Source of the DNA: Trichoplax sp. H2
Lineage: Eukaryota; Placozoa; Uniplacotomia; Trichoplacea
NCBI GenBank assembly: GCA_003344405.1
Contig: NOWV01000124.1
Span: 62,001-126,000 of the forward strand
Direction: 5' to 3'
DNA length: 64,000 bases
The position numbers and the translations under genes were made by a program. Positions 36,102-48,295 of the stretch are shown here, piece by piece; position 1 is the stretch's first letter, and each line of letters opens with the position of its first letter. Under the pieces are notes generated by a model that saw only the letters and a list, made by a program, of their open reading frames with translations, did no database searches and was not told the DNA's origin.

Positions 36102-37489
36102 GATAGAATGATATTTTGATGTTAGAGCTTGTAGATCCTGATTATATCTATTACCTGATTATCAGCTGAGAGGTAAAACTAGCTCAAGCAAAATCCTGTT
36201 TAAGAAATAAAATTTCGAGTATAAAATCAATTCAAAAATGTTTTTACTGTATTTTCCCTTTTGCGATTGTTGCGGTATAACAAATAAACTATCAGATAAA
36301 CTGTTACAGATCTATAGCTATTCCTTATAAGTAATTGATCTTTAGCTTCTATATTTCAATCTGATTTTATATTTAAGAATTTTTTTAAAATTGTTCAATA
36401 ATTTCTACTATGCTTTAAGATTGACACTTCATGGTAAAACAGTCCCTCTTTACAAGGAATAGTTGTACGTGCCTACTACAAAAGCATTATTCCAAAACTT
36501 ACTTGATAGCATACACCAAAGTATTTTTGTTACCAATTCAGATATATTTTCACCTATTGAAATTCATATGACTTCATTTAATATAAGAGATTTTTTTAGC
36601 TTCAGTTTCTATACTACTATAGCAGCATCGAACTGCTTTGCATTTCATTGCTATGACATGATTACTTAAGAAATAATTTAGAAGCCTTAATAGAAAAATT
36701 ACAAAATTTTAAGCCCAATTCTTTTAATTCTTGCCAAAGCTTCGAGTAATATAAGGTATTTAATACGCAGGTCTTTAGATTAAATATTGACCAAAAGTAT
36801 TTCCTCTTCCGTTTGCGAGAATACTACCGGATCAATTTTAAACTTCCATGAACTGTTAATGTAAAATTTAATATTTACAATGGGGCTGCATGATTTCATA
36901 AACTTGTAAGTCAAAATATCTTGCCTAATATACTATATTTTTGCGATAAAATGTTACGAGAAAGCAGTGATAATGTTTAATCTAACATTAAGGTGAATTT
37001 AGATTAAAGAAATAAATTATTACAGTTATCGTTGGTTACACAACAGTATTTTTGCCTATTGTAACAGTCTAACATTAGTAACTGCTGCTCAGGTACACAA
37101 TAAATACAGCATACCTAATTGTAGACTATATACCTTAATATTGGAATATCCTCGACAAGAAAACTTTTACACTGGTCATCGCTGAATATCTTCTAAATAT
37201 TTGACTTCGCATAATTTGAGCAAAACATAGCAGATATAACTTACGATGGCATCAACATAGTTAATCAGTGTTCTATACATAGTTTGAAAGATGACGCCCA
37301 AACTAGTATACAGATTATAAAAATACTCAAGTTAAAAAAATTATTGTAGAAGCAATAGATTTTGAGAAAGATATAATTATCAACCGAAGAAAAAAATAGC
37401 ATTCATTTTTTAAAATAATTACCAGCTGATTGCAAATAATACACTAATTAAATGGAGTTATTTTTCTGACATACTCGTACGATTGTATT
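36102..37489. other. Upstream region of the 35.1-kb GPCR gene
   Basis: Presumed promoter and spacer. A 68-codon plus-strand frame (36463-36669) has no recognised domain. I see nothing else. Confidence 0.3.
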
Positions 37490-37700
37490 TAGAAGTAATC
37501 ATTGATTTAAATTACTAATTACTATTTTCAATGTCCAGCTGTTGAATTTATTTCATGCATACATCTGTAAACAAATGACATACCTTTTTAGTCAAAGAAG
37601 AAGTGCACTGAATAAGTATAAAAGAAATATACCAATAAAGAATCCATTAATTTTAGCAATAAATTTTTCGAATTTCTACTATATAATATGGTTTTCAGCC
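37490..37700. repeat. Dispersed non-coding block C, copy 1
   Basis: Contains ATTTAAATTACTAATTACTA, then CCAGCTGTTGAATTTATTTC, then AAAAGAAATATACCAATAAAGAAT. The same order of sub-blocks occurs at 39370-39575 and 48105-48295, so an ancestral spacer was copied along with the receptor genes. Confidence 0.5.
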
Positions 37701-39369
37701 ATTCAATTAGCCACACCATGACGTAACATGTTATTTCTATTAGTCTTATTAAATATATGTATCAGATTTGGCAATGAGCAAATTTCTGACATATTTTTAC
37801 TAATATATACAGCAGTTGGCCTTGGATTTTGTTATAGTCTTAAATAACGTAATTTGGATATAATATAGATATCCTTCAGTATGATCGATTACAATTTTTA
37901 ATTATAACTATACACCAGCAAGTGTAAGATGCTAACAAAATATTAATAATTTTTACTTTAGAGTCTTTAGCGGAATACCTCATCATTGGATTCTAGAATT
38001 TAAATTATGCATATATAAAGTAAACATGAAAGGATTTACTTTATCTACCACATTTTGAAAAGGAAGATTTTCAACTTGTAGCATAGTTTACACATTGTGT
38101 CATTATGTATATTAGTCAGACCCTCACTAAAGATTTATGTCCGCAGTAAGCTCTTGTATGATTTCATTGCATAAAAATATTTAACAAAACATTAAGATAC
38201 GGCGCATAGGACAAGGAAAAACGAAGGTCTCTAGCTTCTTATGCTATACTTCAAATAATATCTTCTCTGAGGCTCTAGCTACTGCTGTTGATTACTTCAT
38301 CGTCAATGATTCACAGTTAATACATCGCTCTGAATAAGCTAATCTTAATCCAAGACATGAAGTTTGATTACCGAAAAACTAATACGAATCTAAGCTTTAA
38401 AACATCTATTATCACTACTTATATAGCATTATGCTAGGCTAGATTATCTTTACAAATATTCAGTCAGAGATAAGTAAGTTTAATCTCAGGACATATAATT
38501 TTACAATTATTTTAAAATAATAAAATGCTATTACAATATGAGGAAAGACTACTTGACAGCGAAAGTAAACAGAAATCGATAGTGTTGAAAACTGTTCATT
38601 CATGAATTCTTCCCTTCCAGTAATATTGATTAATTCTGAAATAATAAATAATTTGACGGTAGGGCTTGCAGGTTCGTTGATTTCTATCTACTAAATAAAT
38701 TTCATTTGAAATCCAAAAATTTGTCTAGGCAAAATTTGATTAATAAACAAAATTTCGAGCGTAGCATTAATTCAAAAATTTCCATCGTAAATATCCGTTT
38801 TACTGATTTTCCTATATGCTTACTGAGATATCAGATGATATGTCAAAAATTGTCATTTACTCTTAGTATGTAATTGATATTTATCTTTTATTTTTACATC
38901 TTATTTAATATTAGACAATCTTTCTTTAAAAATTATCCATTTATGTCTTCCTGGATTATATTTCGGTGCTTTGCTTTAAAATAACTCGTGTTCACATTGC
39001 TTCACTATTTGTGCTCGCTAGAAACTATTGTTTCGTATCTTGTATGAAACACCAAATTAGTCTTTATTATCTATTCCGATAGATTTTTCTCTTACATAAA
39101 GTACTCATGACTTAATTTATTATAAGGGATTTCTTTTTTAAACTTTAATTTCCGTGCTGCTACTACTAGGGGTAAGAACCACTTTCCATTCCATACCTGT
39201 AATATCTAATCATCCCATAAATATCATAATAGCGTTGATAAAATATAACAAAGTTTTAGAATTGAAATATTAATTCTGGTCGAGGTTTTGAATAATGTAA
39301 GGTTTGGACATCAGGATCTTCACATCAAAAATCTACTATTGGTGTTTCACTTCGGCTCCTTGGTGATAT
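37701..39369. other. Spacer, nothing recognised
   Basis: Non-coding AT-rich DNA between two copies of block C. No receptor remnants found. Confidence 0.3.
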
Positions 39370-39575
39370 ATGATCACTCTTAGAGATGATCTTTAATTTA
39401 AATTACCAATTACTCTGATCAACGCCCATCTGCTAACTTTATTTCTGACGCGTATGTACACACGTATTCGAAAGATACATATTTGATATCAAAAAAAAAA
39501 TATTGAATAGGCTTAAAAGAAACATACCGATAAAGAATTCATTAGCTTTTGCTATACATTTTTAGATCCACTTCG
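39370..39575. repeat. Dispersed non-coding block C, copy 2
   Basis: ATTTAAATTACCAATTACTC, CCCATCTGCTAACTTTATTTC and AAAAGAAACATACCGATAAAG align with the 37.5-kb copy in the same order. The core CAGCTGTCG motif is altered here. Confidence 0.5.
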
Positions 39576-40836
39576 AAATTTAATTTCTAACTATTCTATT
39601 TAAGCTATGCCGTAGCCAAACCAAGATCTCATCTACTCTTTTTACTAGTACTGTTAATAACAGAGCTTATCCGTAGTAAGCCCTAATATTGATGGATTAG
39701 ATTTTAGTAAGGTTGCAGATGAGGCATTTTGTGATATTTAGTCACTATTATATGTTGACACTAAATGAGGACCTTTGATAACTCATCAATAACATATGTA
39801 CAGTATGGATAAAATATGGCAAATTTATGCTATGAAACCTTGAGCAGCTTTACTAATCATTCAGTTCCACATCGTTATAAACTACAAGAGTGGATCAATT
39901 CATCTCAAAGTACCATTATTCTAAGTGTAACATGTACATCGACCTTGCAAGCATCAATGCTATCATTAATGGAGAGATACAAGATCTTTTTACGAGATTT
40001 CTTAATCCAACAGAAACCAGAATCCCTAGAATTTTAGTAAATTAGTTTTAGTTCTTAATCAGAACTTGAAAACAACGGAAAGATAAAAGCAAAATGCTAA
40101 ATAGTGCAAATGTAGTAATCAATTAGGATATACAGATTATACGGTAGTAAACAAGTTAATCCAAAATATAGTTTACAGTTTCTACACATAAATAGTGAAT
40201 ATATAAGATTTTCTGATGTTAGAGAGATTTGGAAAAAAGATTTCTACTAGTAGTTCCTATATTTGGCTTATATGTGGTTAGACCCTTCATGTAGACAGCA
40301 TTCGCAATAGATACTCTTATTAGCTAATAATATACAAACTATTTAAAGAAACGTTAATAGCATGCTTCGCTGAAATCATATCTACTCTCACCTTCAAATG
40401 TTAAAGAGCTCTTTATAATCACTTAGCCACCGCTGGAACAGCACTAACAAAACTAGCTTAATTGAGGTTGCTATAAATTTCGTTTCAGAAGGAAAGTCAA
40501 GATAGCTAATCTATCGTACCTTTCTCTGTTAGTAGAAATTTTTCGCAGTAATTTTCTTAATTTCTAAGTTGTACTCTTATTATACTTCCTTGAAAATGCG
40601 ATTATTGGCTAAAATACTACTAAATGACCAGAACTCAAACCGAATTTATGGAGCCACTCAACTTCAGCTTTACATGAAACATAATACAATTAAACAAGTT
40701 TATTGAATGGACTTTAAAAAATATGATAATTTCAAATTAATAATAAATTGTTGCGATAAATTGACTACTGTAACCCAAAACTTTTAAATCATTAGGATCT
40801 TCAATTATCTTAATATTAACATGTAATGCTTAATTA
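39576..40836. other. 3' flank of the 40.8-kb GPCR gene
   Basis: Contains a 73-codon plus-strand frame (39816-40037) of normal-looking composition but no known domain. Part of it (ATGCTATCATTAATGGAGAGA, 39957 region) recurs, without coding capacity, near 48478 downstream of the 50.3-kb gene. It is therefore more likely copied spacer than a gene. Confidence 0.35.
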
Positions 40837-41787
40837 CTATTTTCTTCTCATTTCACGAACGCGTACAAGTATTTCACGAAATCTCCTACGAATATTTCCA
40901 TCAAATCTTAGAAGCAAGAATGGATTAATAATAGTGATATTACCTGTCATAGATACAGCCAATAAACTTAAAATAAATAATGCTGGACTTCTATTTTGTA
41001 TTTGCGTTAAGTTTACTCTTGTTAAACCCATTGCAAACATAAGTGCAAAGTAAGGAAATGTCGTCAATACGTAACATAATGAGATACTGATTAGTGATTT
41101 GATTAGCTTCTTTTTATTTTCCAAGTCCTGTTGCAATTGTCGTGATTGTTGCCCAGGCCGTATATAATTTCGTTGAAATATTATTATGCGCCAATAAATG
41201 ATAATAATAACTATTGACGGTAATACATAGAAAAACGCTGAAAAAAATACTAAATATACTGAAATTGATGTTGTAATGTTAGGATAATCACATATAAATC
41301 GATTGCCTCTTTGTGCTTGAATAAACACAAAATCAGGAATTGCCACAGCTGCTGATATTATCCAGATAAATACTTCGGTAATGATGATAATTTTGCTTTT
41401 GTAGGTTCGATAAAAATAATTTAACGGTTTTACGAAAGCGAAATATCGATCGATACTAATTAAGCATAAATTCATAATGGATATACCGTATGAAATATAA
41501 ACGACTGAACCAAATAAGCGACATATCACATCCATACCTTCTGACTGGTAGAGCTTGGTGATAAGTAGCAAATTACTAGAACTGAGTGAAGAAATGTTAG
41601 ATATACCATCAGAGATCACACAAATTAGCATTAAATAATAAGTCGTCTTACGAAAAAATTTATCAGATGTAAAGATGTATAGCAGTAAAGCATTAGCTAT
41701 CAAACCAATAGAGCACAGGCAGTTTATGAAAATGGAAAAATATGAATAAGCATCGTCATTTGTAATAGTGGAGTTAATGTTCTCCAT
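40837..41787 (-). CDS. Intact intronless class A GPCR, 316 aa (subgroup B)
   Basis: The open frame extends upstream to 41871. I chose the ATG at 41787 (MENINSTITN) because it gives the same short glycosylated N-terminus and 316-aa length as the paralogs; the 28 extra codons upstream have no counterpart. Landmarks: D60, C89-C166, DRY at 113-115, W142, CDYPNIT, P190, Y198, TFP at 243-245. The NPxxY motif reads NPFLL and is followed by LRFDGN: the Tyr at 7.53, a key activation switch, is lost. The tail is short and basic (REMRRK). Confidence 0.92.
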   Translation of the reverse strand: MENINSTITNDDAYSYFSIFINCLCSIGLIANALLLYIFTSDKFFRKTTYYLMLICVISDGISNISSLSSSNLLLITKLYQSEGMDVICRLFGSVVYISYGISIMNLCLISIDRYFAFVKPLNYFYRTYKSKIIIITEVFIWIISAAVAIPDFVFIQAQRGNRFICDYPNITTSISVYLVFFSAFFYVLPSIVIIIIYWRIIIFQRNYIRPGQQSRQLQQDLENKKKLIKSLISISLCYVLTTFPYFALMFAMGLTRVNLTQIQNRSPALFILSLLAVSMTGNITIINPFLLLRFDGNIRRRFREILVRVREMRRK

Positions 41788-42703
41788 TTTGAAGTGATGT
41801 TTAGAGGATTTGCTTTTGAAACGCAAATTTTGTAATAAAGCAATAATTATTAAGTTCAAAAACTTCGCCAATAAATTTATTAAAATCTAAAGGTTAAAGA
41901 AATAAGAGCATAAAAATGCCACTCTTAAAGTTGGATTTGCTAAAGAGTTGATTTAAATTACAAGTCTATAACTAAAATTCATATCGATTACTCTTATACA
42001 ACAAATCATCAAATTAAAAAATAATTTAAGAAATTATCTCCTCTTATAATCGTTGATTAAATATTGCAACAAAATAAGAATTTAATAATTTTGCAATAAT
42101 TAGAGCGCAGTATAAAACCGATTGTATAAATAAAATATGCCAACGAAATTTTCCTTTAGTGGCAGTTTCTATAGATTATCAAGGCAAAAACTTTCCTACA
42201 GTTTTCCTTTCATTAAATATGAAGCATAAGATATAGATACCACTCACGCTTTTTCTCTCTAAAATCCTCGATATATGAATTCTGTGAAGATCAAAGTATT
42301 GATGCTATTACAGGATAATTTCAATCAAAATTCTCGAAAGCCAACAGAATTTAAATTTAAATTTCCAGATTGACATTTATCAAGAGAGCAAGCTATACCT
42401 TTGTCTTCTTCAATTTTAATGAAATCCGAAGCAGTAGTCACGTTTCTTTCAATTTTTTAATTAAGAAACATTGATTTTACGATTAATGCGTTGGGTTAAA
42501 ATACCTAAACAAAAAAGTTTACATTCGTCATTATTTCATCAATTTATTTATTATTTAAAAAACGAAAGAAACTCCTATATTCCTGCAGTACTGCGATTTT
42601 TTTTGATAATGGCGCAAGTCACCTTGATTTAATGTTGCTCTAATAGAATAACGCAATTCACTTATCATGAAGCGACTTTTTCTTATATAAATTCTTATCT
42701 TTT
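41788..42703. other. Upstream region of the 40.8-kb GPCR gene
   Basis: Presumed promoter; AT-rich, no distinctive element found. Confidence 0.3.
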
Positions 42704-42979
42704 AATAATGTTACAATTATCCCATAGCTAATAAATAAATGTTATTAACAATTAATAAAATCTTAATTACTAATTACTAATTACTAAGGCTAATACCACA
42801 ATTAATTGACGGAGTCTATACTCCGTCACACTGGACTACAGTACTGTAAACTGATCTTTTAATAGACTTTAGTTCTTAGCTTTTAATTGAAGAAATGTTC
42901 GTTGTTATGATTGAGATCTCCTGACGATGGGAGATTATTAATGTTTTGAGAAATAATGGAAGTACAGTAGATATCGGAG
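42704..42979. repeat. Direct repeat, copy 1, ends at assembly gap
   Basis: About 276 bp almost identical to 43204-43479 (offset exactly 500; only a few mismatches, for example ATACCACA versus ATGCCACA). Both copies contain (CTAATTA)-type repeats and a 9-bp hairpin TGACGGAGT-ctat-ACTCCGTCA (42807-42828 here). Confidence 0.85.
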
Positions 42980-42999
42980 NNNNNNNNNNNNNNNNNNNN
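42980..42999. other. Assembly gap (20 N)
   Basis: Twenty undetermined bases. A 20-N gap is usually a placeholder of unknown true length. Confidence 0.99.
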
Positions 43000-43203
43000 T
43001 TTGTATAGCCGACTGTCTATATGGTTTAGTATGGCAGACGGCGTAAACAACACTAATGAGTTATGAACTAATTAAGGGCCAATTAACAACCAAAGGCTCA
43101 GCACAAAGTAACAGAAATTACTATTGTGTGAATATTACTTATCGCCTCTGTAAATACATTGCTCTGAACAGAGTCTACAACAATTATAGTTAACTAGACT
43201 ACT

Positions 43204-43479
43204 AATAGTGTTGCAATTATCCCATAGCTAATAAATAAATGTTATTAACAATTAATAAAATCTTAATTACTAATTACTAATTACTAAGGCTAATGCCACA
43301 ATTAATTGACGGAGTCTATACTCCGTCACACTGGACTACAGTACTGTAAACTGATCTTTTAATAGACTTTAGTTCTTAGCTTTTAATTGAAGAAATGTTC
43401 GTTGTTATGATTGAGATCTCCTGACGATGGGAGATTATTAATGTTTTGAGAAATAATGGAAGTACAGTAGATATCGGAG
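43204..43479. repeat. Direct repeat, copy 2
   Basis: Second copy of 42704-42979, separated from it by the gap and 204 bp. This may be a true tandem duplication, a pair of LTR-like repeats, or the two haplotypes of one locus placed in series by the assembler. Confidence 0.85.
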
Positions 43480-46056
43480 ATAAGACATCTGACTGTACGC
43501 TTACAGGGCTTAATTTCTTCCTAGAAGTCTTCCTTTTCTTCGTTTTAAATTTCAGTTTATAGCAGCCATACAAACTAATGGCAAACTGTCATCAGATTTA
43601 TAATGGAATCAGCTTAAGTAATATTTCTTTTATTGCAGACGGCTTAAAATTTATTATTTTCCAATTGTATCATAGTTGAGTTCATCATTAGAATGAGGGA
43701 AGTTATTATATTGCGTACTTTTATATTTTATTAGTATTTTTCTGCATTTTGATTAATCAGTAATTGCCAAATATCCATTGCTGTGAAAAAGATTTCGCGC
43801 AAGAAAAGGGTAGAAGAGTAGGTAGAATTTGAGCGAATTGCCACTCGCAAATTAACAAAAACAGTTAAGCAGAAAAAATTCTTTACTTTAGACTATTGTT
43901 TGTTATAAAGAGGTAGCTACCGTACAGATACAGATATTGTAAATGAATGTAGGAGGTAATAATGCCTAAGATTGTTGTAACTATTGAGATTTAAGGCTGA
44001 AGTCAGCAATACCTACAGCTATGATCATGGAATAATACGGAGAGTAAGATTATTGGATAAATTGGAGTACTTCATATATCAAAATGGAATACATAATAGC
44101 AAATGAATAGAAGAATTAGCAACAATTTTAAGTCACTCGAATAAAGCTAACAGTCGATATTTGGATGCAGAGTAGAAAACTATATCTAAATCTATCCTAA
44201 AAATGCATACGTATATTTCAGGATAAGCTAAAATTATAAACTCATAGTACAATCGTAATATACTACATCTGGTGTGTAATATTATTAGACTATCAGCGAG
44301 ATTGAGGAGAGAAATGCGTTCCAATAGTAATCCTAGCCTGCATGTTCTCCCCTCTGTAGTTTCGATTGTCACGCTAGACTTTCAATTGTAGCAGGTGTTT
44401 ATTTAAATTAATCATTGCTGAAAGAGAATTATTAATAATCAGTAATAATATCTGTAATGATTCCAGCTAATTGTGCTGTAGTAGGTAGTACAGTAGGTAG
44501 CCAATAGTAATAGCAGGAGACTATTATTCGGTCATTACAATATCATAATCGGGCAAAAAGAGAAAATTAGCTTCATAAAGCTCGATTTGCTCAAATATAA
44601 GCTTAATTCGACTCCGGCTGTTGATTAATCCATTATCTCACAACAAATAACAGTCAATACGTGCTACAAGCTTGACCAACTCAATTACAGCCTTTAATTA
44701 TTAGAATGGGTAATGATTTGTCATTTTTTCAGAAATGACATCGGACATGTGGTTGACCAATGTAAGGTTCCATGATCACCACTTGTCAAAACTACCCTTG
44801 CGACACAAGAAAACAACACAGCTCTTATAGTAAACTTTTCTTTAATCCGCAGAACTACTCCGCTAGCCTACGGTATAGAAACTGGAATCTTTGCGAAGTA
44901 CTGGCTCGCTCAATACAATATACCGTATAAAACTATCACAAAATTTAGCCTTAACCTGAATCATTTTTTATTGATCACAGTCCTTCTTATAGACTCTTTC
45001 TGTAGTTACAAACTTATTTACTATGCTATTAACATACTTCAATCACAAACATGTTATTACGATTAAATTATCAAATACGGACATTCGAGGTAATATACAA
45101 TTTCATACGTAAATCTACTTCGACTGTAAGCCCTGTCAAGCTCCTATATTCTTGATACTTACTTGTAACATATCACTATATCATCATAATATCATTATAA
45201 CTTAGGTTATTACTAACAATATCATTTCCTAAAGTAGTAGTTCATAATTCTAAAAAGTTCAAAACAAAATGTTATTATAAACTATACACCCATATTTAAG
45301 TTATTTCGATGACTGTGACACCACTTCAATGTAATTAAAAAGGTGTAATGATCTACGCGAAAGACAAATCAAGATTTGCAACGAGGAAAATTGATACTAT
45401 GAGTTTATCATTAACTTTTCTTTCTGCCGATTTCTACTAGCAGCATGGCTTTAAATTCTACAATTTTGTCTTGGTCAGGATATCAAAGTAAACTATTAGT
45501 CACTCTTAAACAAAAAATGAAGCCAAACTATGCTGAAAAGTCAGCCAGCTTGCAGTGAATCTCTCTATATATTAATTTATCAGATCATAGATAATATTGC
45601 AATTACTCATCTATTAATTAATAAATATAAACGGTCGTAGACAAATAATTACTACATATTTCCTTAATCAGTTACCCTATAAAGCTATGCTACGGCTGAT
45701 TTGCAAAGCTAATTTGAAGCAAGGTTCTGCGAGAATATCTACTTAATGAAAAAATGAGCTTAGTTTCAAAGTAGATGATACTGTAATTCGCTAAAAACGA
45801 TAGTGCATTTGAAGGATAAAATTCTATTCCATGAGTATAACCTCAACGAAACTTATGATGCTACCGTACTTGACTTAAGTTGCACATGAAACATATACAT
45901 AATTTCTTTAAAAGGATTTTAGGTCAATTGTAGTTTCAAATTAATGGCAAGTTATTTCGATAAATCAAATGTTATAACCAAAATTTTATTAAATTATATT
46001 ATTGGGAGCTAAGATTATCCTGATATCAAAATGATGTCAATCTGCTGAATTCAACC
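43480..46056. other. Spacer, nothing recognised
   Basis: About 2.6 kb of non-coding sequence to the 3' end of the 46.1-kb pseudogene. A 79-codon minus-strand frame (44133-44372) has no recognised domain. Confidence 0.35.
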
Positions 46057-46916
46057 TCATCTTCTCGTTATTCTACTAACACTTTCAATTTTTTTATGAA
46101 ATCCGCTACGAATAATTACTCGGAAGTACTTGAGTATTTCATGAAACCTTATACGAATATTTCCATCAAATTTTAAGTACAGAAATGGACTAATAACAGT
46201 AATATTACTCGTCATGGATACAGATAATAAGCTTAAAGTAAATAATGCTAGATTTTCTCTTTGTATTTGTGTTAAATTTTTCCCTGCTATACCCTTTGCA
46301 AGCATAAGTACGTAGTAAGGAAATGTCGCCAACTCATAACATAATGAGATACTAATCAGTGATTTGATCAGCTTCTATTTATTTGTCAGTTCATGTTGCA
46401 GTTGTTGTGATTGTTGCGATTGTTGCCCAGGTCGTATACAATTTCGTTGAAATATTACTATGAGCCAATAAGTGATGATAATAACTGTCGACGGTAACAC
46501 TTAAAAGATAACTGATACAAATACTAAATGAAATGAAATTGATGTTGTTATGTTAGGATAATAACATATGAAGCGATTGCCAGATTCTACTTCAGAAAAT
46601 ACCAAATCAGGAATTACTACAGCTGCAGATATTATCCAGATGAGTACTTCAAAAATGATTATAATTTTGCTTTTATAAGTTTGATAAAAATAATTAAACG
46701 GTTTAACGAAAGCAAAATATCGATCGATGCCAATTAAGCATAAATTCATAATTGATATGCCGTAAGAAGCATAAACAACAGATCCAGATATTTGTCATAT
46801 CATCTCCATAACTTCCAACTGGTTGATGTTAGTACTTAGTAGCAAATAATTGGAAATCAGCGAAGATATGTTTGATACACCATCAGAGGCAACGCAAATT
46901 AGCATTAAATATACCA
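46057..46916 (-). pseudogene. Class A GPCR pseudogene 3, 5' truncated
   Basis: Reads in one frame from YLMLICVASD (TM2) to the C-terminus, with SPFLYLKFDGNIR in TM7. TM1 and the start are missing, with homology to the other genes ending at about 46912. Three in-frame stops interrupt it: TGA replacing the conserved TM3 cysteine (near 46796), TAA at the end of TM5 (46500-46502) and TAA in ICL3 (near 46378). DRY is intact (IDRYFAFVKPF). The wording is closest to the 40.8-kb gene. A family A LTR fragment lies just upstream, so an element-related deletion may have removed the 5' end. Confidence 0.88.
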
Positions 46917-46984
46917 TTAGCTTTTATGGTGATAAATACAGCCTACTGAAATTAGTAGTTTAATTGGGGAATCGGGAATAATCT

Positions 46985-47438
46985 TCTTACAATTCAAATC
47001 ACTGTGATTGCTATTTACTTATGGTAGATTGTAGATTATCGTAGAATGTTCGATGATAGAACGTATTGTAATGTGACAATTTTGTTTTAGGGTTAGGGCT
47101 AGTCATTCGATGTCTATGTTCGTAAATACTGTTGTCTTCATTAGGTAGCAATAGATAAAGTTAGCTTTTGATTCAATATCAGGTTTCAACGTTAATATTA
47201 CTAGCTAGGATGTCTTTGCTACTGTAAAAGAGTATATAAATGCGATAAATTGTATAACAAAGTTAGTTCTTATGATAAATGTTTAACGTAAGACACGATT
47301 CTTCTAAGTCTTTTTTTAATCTACTGGTATAGGAAAATAGTTCCTGAAAGAGTAGATATTGCTCCCTGATACGTGGTTCAGGGAATCGACTGATTAATCG
47401 TGCATTACGTTATCTTGCGGCAAAGCTGTTTTGTAACA
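46985..47438 (+). mobile_element. LTR, family A, 5'-truncated copy
   Basis: Corresponds to the right three quarters of 12493-13122, from TTACAATTCAAATCACTGTG to GCAAAGCTGTTTTGTAACA. The missing left part coincides with the missing 5' end of the neighbouring receptor pseudogene, which suggests one deletion removed both. Confidence 0.65.
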
Positions 47439-48104
47439 ATAATTTAATAAGAAATTACGCTATAATTAGAAATTAATTAAGTACCTTATTGAATTACATT
47501 TAAATTTAGATAAAACAAATTAGCAAACTGATAGCTGCACTAAAGCCATCACAAGCAGTTTAGATTTTATACAATTTTAATGAATGAAGTATCTAAGGAT
47601 AAAACTGGATATTAATTTAAAACTGATGCAATTCAATGCTTGCTTCTCTGTGAATTTCATCATTCTGTATTAAGAAGCAGTGTTAAAGACTACTAGCTAA
47701 CAAGTTTACTAGTCTAACGTAAAGTACTTCCTATGAGTTAGTTCTACAGATTACTACCCTAATCTGAAGCAATGTCTATTAAGAATAGAGTAACGCTGCT
47801 GTAACTTCCAAGGATCACTCTTCTACAGTGCTATTAATCAACAGACACACTGTCCTGTAATGTAATTGAAAACAACTTTTTTTATTGAACTCACTACTTA
47901 CAATTCCACCGATATCTGCTTATTTAAGATCTACGCTACTATAACATACTAAAATTTCAACGGTAAACTAGGTCATTACTAGAAATTCAAAATTCGACGA
48001 AAAATAACTATCAAACAATTTTAAAATGGCCTTTATTCAAAGCATTTATTCAATTATCGTAATTAGTATATTAATTATTTTGTAGCTTTCTGCAGATATA
48101 TGAT
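47439..48104. other. Spacer, possible LTR trace
   Basis: TTTATTGAACTCACTACTTACAA around 47880-47905 resembles a segment of the LTR at 5460-6023 (GATTGAACTCACAACTTACA), hinting at another eroded LTR. No boundaries could be set. Confidence 0.3.
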
Positions 48105-48295
48105 CATATACATTTAATGGCCATTATTTAAATTACTTTATTTTACATCAGCATTGCAGCTGTCTAAACTTTCTTTCAAGTACGAGTAATAAGCTTCAAT
48201 TATCAAGGAAATAGTATTATGAAAGATTAAAAGAAATATAAAGGATACACCAATTAATTTTATAAATATATGCGATTTCTTAGTAAAAAATGCGA
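48105..48295. repeat. Dispersed non-coding block C, copy 3
   Basis: ATTTAAATTACTTTATTTTAC, GCAGCTGTCTAAACTTTC and AAAAGAAATATAAAGGATAC align in order with the 37.5- and 39.4-kb copies. The sequence after it (near 48478) also matches the 39.96-kb spacer, so the repeated unit extends beyond the block. Confidence 0.5.

Noticed and set aside
39816-40037. 73-codon plus-strand frame with ordinary amino-acid composition
   Set aside because: No domain, and part of it recurs without coding capacity near 48478, so it is probably copied spacer.
40826-41053. Plus-strand frames opposite the receptors (also 14465-14704, 19774-19962, 11139-11363, 53364-53630)
   Set aside because: They are antisense shadows of the conserved receptor coding sequence.
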